A DNA stretch of 64,000 bases from Micromonospora_G sp044458865 (GTDB lineage: Bacteria; Actinomycetota; Actinomycetes; Mycobacteriales; Micromonosporaceae), in the NCBI RefSeq assembly GCF_044458865.1, contig NZ_JBITIH010000014.1:167560-231559 (forward strand). The letters are read 5' to 3'. Position numbers and translations under genes: made by a program. The notes beneath the pieces are model-generated. The model saw only the letters and a list, made by a program, of their open reading frames with translations. It was not told where the DNA came from and did no database searches. Shown here piece after piece: positions 62,869 through 64,000 of this stretch (positions are counted from its first letter, which is position 1; the number at the start of each line of letters is the position of its first letter).

Positions 62869-63909
62869 ATGAGCCACGACCACGAGCATCACCACGACCA
62901 CCACCATGGTGACGGGCCGAGCACCGGCGGGCGGGGCCTCGTGTCGCGGGTCCGGCACCTGCTCACCCCGCACTCCCATGACACCACCGACAAGGTCGAT
63001 TCGGCGCTGGCTGCCTCACACGCCGGGATCCGGGCACTCTGGATCTCGCTGCTGGTCCTCGGGGTGACCGCCGCCGGGCAGGCTGCGGTGGTGTTCTGGT
63101 CCGGGTCCGTGGCACTGCTCGGCGACACCCTGCACAACGTCGCCGACGCGCTTACCGCCGTACCACTGGGAGTGGCGTTCCTCCTCGGGCGGCGAGCCGC
63201 GACCCGCCGCTACACCTACGGGTTCGGGCGGGCCGAGGACCTCGCCGGAATCGCCATTGTCGCGACCATCGCCGCGTCCGCGGTCTTCGCCGGCTACCAG
63301 GCCGTCACGCGGTTGCTGGATCCGCGCGAGGTCGACCACCTGCCGTACGTGGCCGCAGCCGGCCTGATCGGCTTCGTCGGCAACGAACTAGTGGCCCGGT
63401 ACCGGATCATCGTCGGCCGGCGGATCGGTTCGGCGGCGCTGGTCGCCGACGGGTTGCACGCCCGTACCGACGGATTCACCTCCCTGGCGGTGCTGCTTGG
63501 TGCCGGCGGTTCCGCGCTCGGGTGGTGGTGGGCGGACCCGGCCGTCGGGCTGCTGATCACGGTGGCGATCCTGGTGGTGCTCGGTGACGCCGCCCGGTCG
63601 GTCTACCGGCGGCTGATGGACGCGGTTGACCCGGCCCTGGTCGACACCGCCGAAGCGGCGTTGCTCGCCACCCCGGGCGTTACCGACGTCGGCACGGTAC
63701 GGCTGCGCTGGATCGGTCACCAACTGCACGCGGAGTGTGCGATCACCATCGACGGTGATCTGACGGTGGCCCAGGGGCATCGGATCGCGGTCGCCGCCGA
63801 GCACCGGCTGATTCACGCCGTACCCCGACTCACGGGCGCCTCCGTGCACGCGGACCCGGCCCGCTCAGGCGGCGACGACCCGCACGAACTGCTCTCCCAC
63901 CATCACTAG
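62869..63909 (+). CDS. Cation diffusion facilitator (metal/H+ antiporter)
   Basis: The 346-residue protein begins with a His-rich metal-binding stretch (HDHEHHHDHHHGD) and has six membrane helices with the site motifs DTLHNVADAL and ADGLHARTDGF, then a C-terminal cytoplasmic domain (ATPGVTDVGTVRLRWIGHQLHAECAITID). It is CzcD-like and probably exports Zn2+, Co2+ or Cd2+ in exchange for protons. ATG 62869 with GGGAGG upstream is chosen; the upstream frame is promoter sequence. The very C-terminus ends with three His. Confidence 0.93.
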   Translation: MSHDHEHHHDHHHGDGPSTGGRGLVSRVRHLLTPHSHDTTDKVDSALAASHAGIRALWISLLVLGVTAAGQAAVVFWSGSVALLGDTLHNVADALTAVPLGVAFLLGRRAATRRYTYGFGRAEDLAGIAIVATIAASAVFAGYQAVTRLLDPREVDHLPYVAAAGLIGFVGNELVARYRIIVGRRIGSAALVADGLHARTDGFTSLAVLLGAGGSALGWWWADPAVGLLITVAILVVLGDAARSVYRRLMDAVDPALVDTAEAALLATPGVTDVGTVRLRWIGHQLHAECAITIDGDLTVAQGHRIAVAAEHRLIHAVPRLTGASVHADPARSGGDDPHELLSHHH

Positions 63910-63930
63910 ACGAGTAAGTCCTATCTCTGG

Positions 63931-64000
63931 TCAGTGGTCGTAGGCGATCAGGGACCTGGTCACGGGTTGGCCGGTGGTCCGGTTGTGCCAGATCGCGGCG
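63931..64000 (-). CDS. C-terminal end of a probable transposase (continues beyond window)
   Basis: The minus frame from the right edge reads AAIWHNRTTGQPVTRSLIAY plus DH and a stop at 63931-63933. This closing pattern, with WHN...RSLIAYDH, is one I associate with actinobacterial IS transposases. Only 22 residues are visible, so family and completeness cannot be judged. Confidence 0.45.
   Translation of the reverse strand, partial: AAIWHNRTTGQPVTRSLIAYDH

Overview
The window is high-GC DNA with strong G/C preference at third codon positions, many GTG and TTG starts, and gene families typical of Micromonosporaceae (a Micromonospora-like actinomycete): an actinobacterial type VII (ESX) secretion locus, a LAL-type LuxR regulator, SoxR, paired dynamin-like GTPases and a cytochrome bd oxidase. 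Genus is inferred; there is no rRNA gene to fix it.

Region 1 (1-19.3 kb) is a type VII secretion locus. It opens with the 3' part of a giant toxin-like protein ending in an ADP-ribosyltransferase domain, a translation-coupled candidate immunity gene, a CxxC protein and a mycosin that appears to have lost its catalytic His and Ser. Then come eccB and eccD (minus strand), eccC (plus), a proline-rich companion protein coupled to eccE (minus), and a beta-helix/AAA+ fusion standing where EccA would be expected. WXG100 genes are not in the window and probably lie upstream of base 1.

Region 2 (19.3-31 kb) is almost entirely minus strand: a DUF1501/DUF1800 pair, then a tightly overlapping six-gene cell-surface glycan operon (O-antigen-ligase-like protein, flippase, pyruvyltransferase and three glycosyltransferases), then a membrane protein with a kinase-like N-terminus.

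Region 3 (31-51 kb) is a mixed region: an FMN reductase divergent from soxR with a recognisable MerR-type promoter, a tyrosine recombinase, a beta-propeller membrane protein, an AidB-like acyl-CoA dehydrogenase, a GntR/GNAT pair in which GntR has no ordinary start codon, thymidine kinase, a UMF1-type MFS protein, a phosphodiesterase, a methyltransferase, a dynamin-pair operon, a LuxR regulator with a small HTH partner, and an acyltransferase.

Region 4 (51-64 kb) looks like the replication terminus. cydAB is preceded by a striking nested palindrome. A near-perfect actinobacterial dif-like site lies at about 56.07 kb. A tyrosine recombinase starts 330 bp downstream, and its start codon sits inside a second palindrome with the same 5-6-5 Xer core. 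Strand composition flips from C-rich to G-rich across this interval whichever way the genes point. Beyond it are an Hsp70/beta-propeller membrane fusion, an EEP-family hydrolase, a 35-residue membrane peptide gene, a TauE/SafE exporter, peptide deformylase, a cation diffusion facilitator and the end of a probable transposase.

The best candidates for something undescribed are the dif/recombinase arrangement with its hairpin, the pseudo-mycosin in an otherwise complete ESX locus, and the cydA nested operator.
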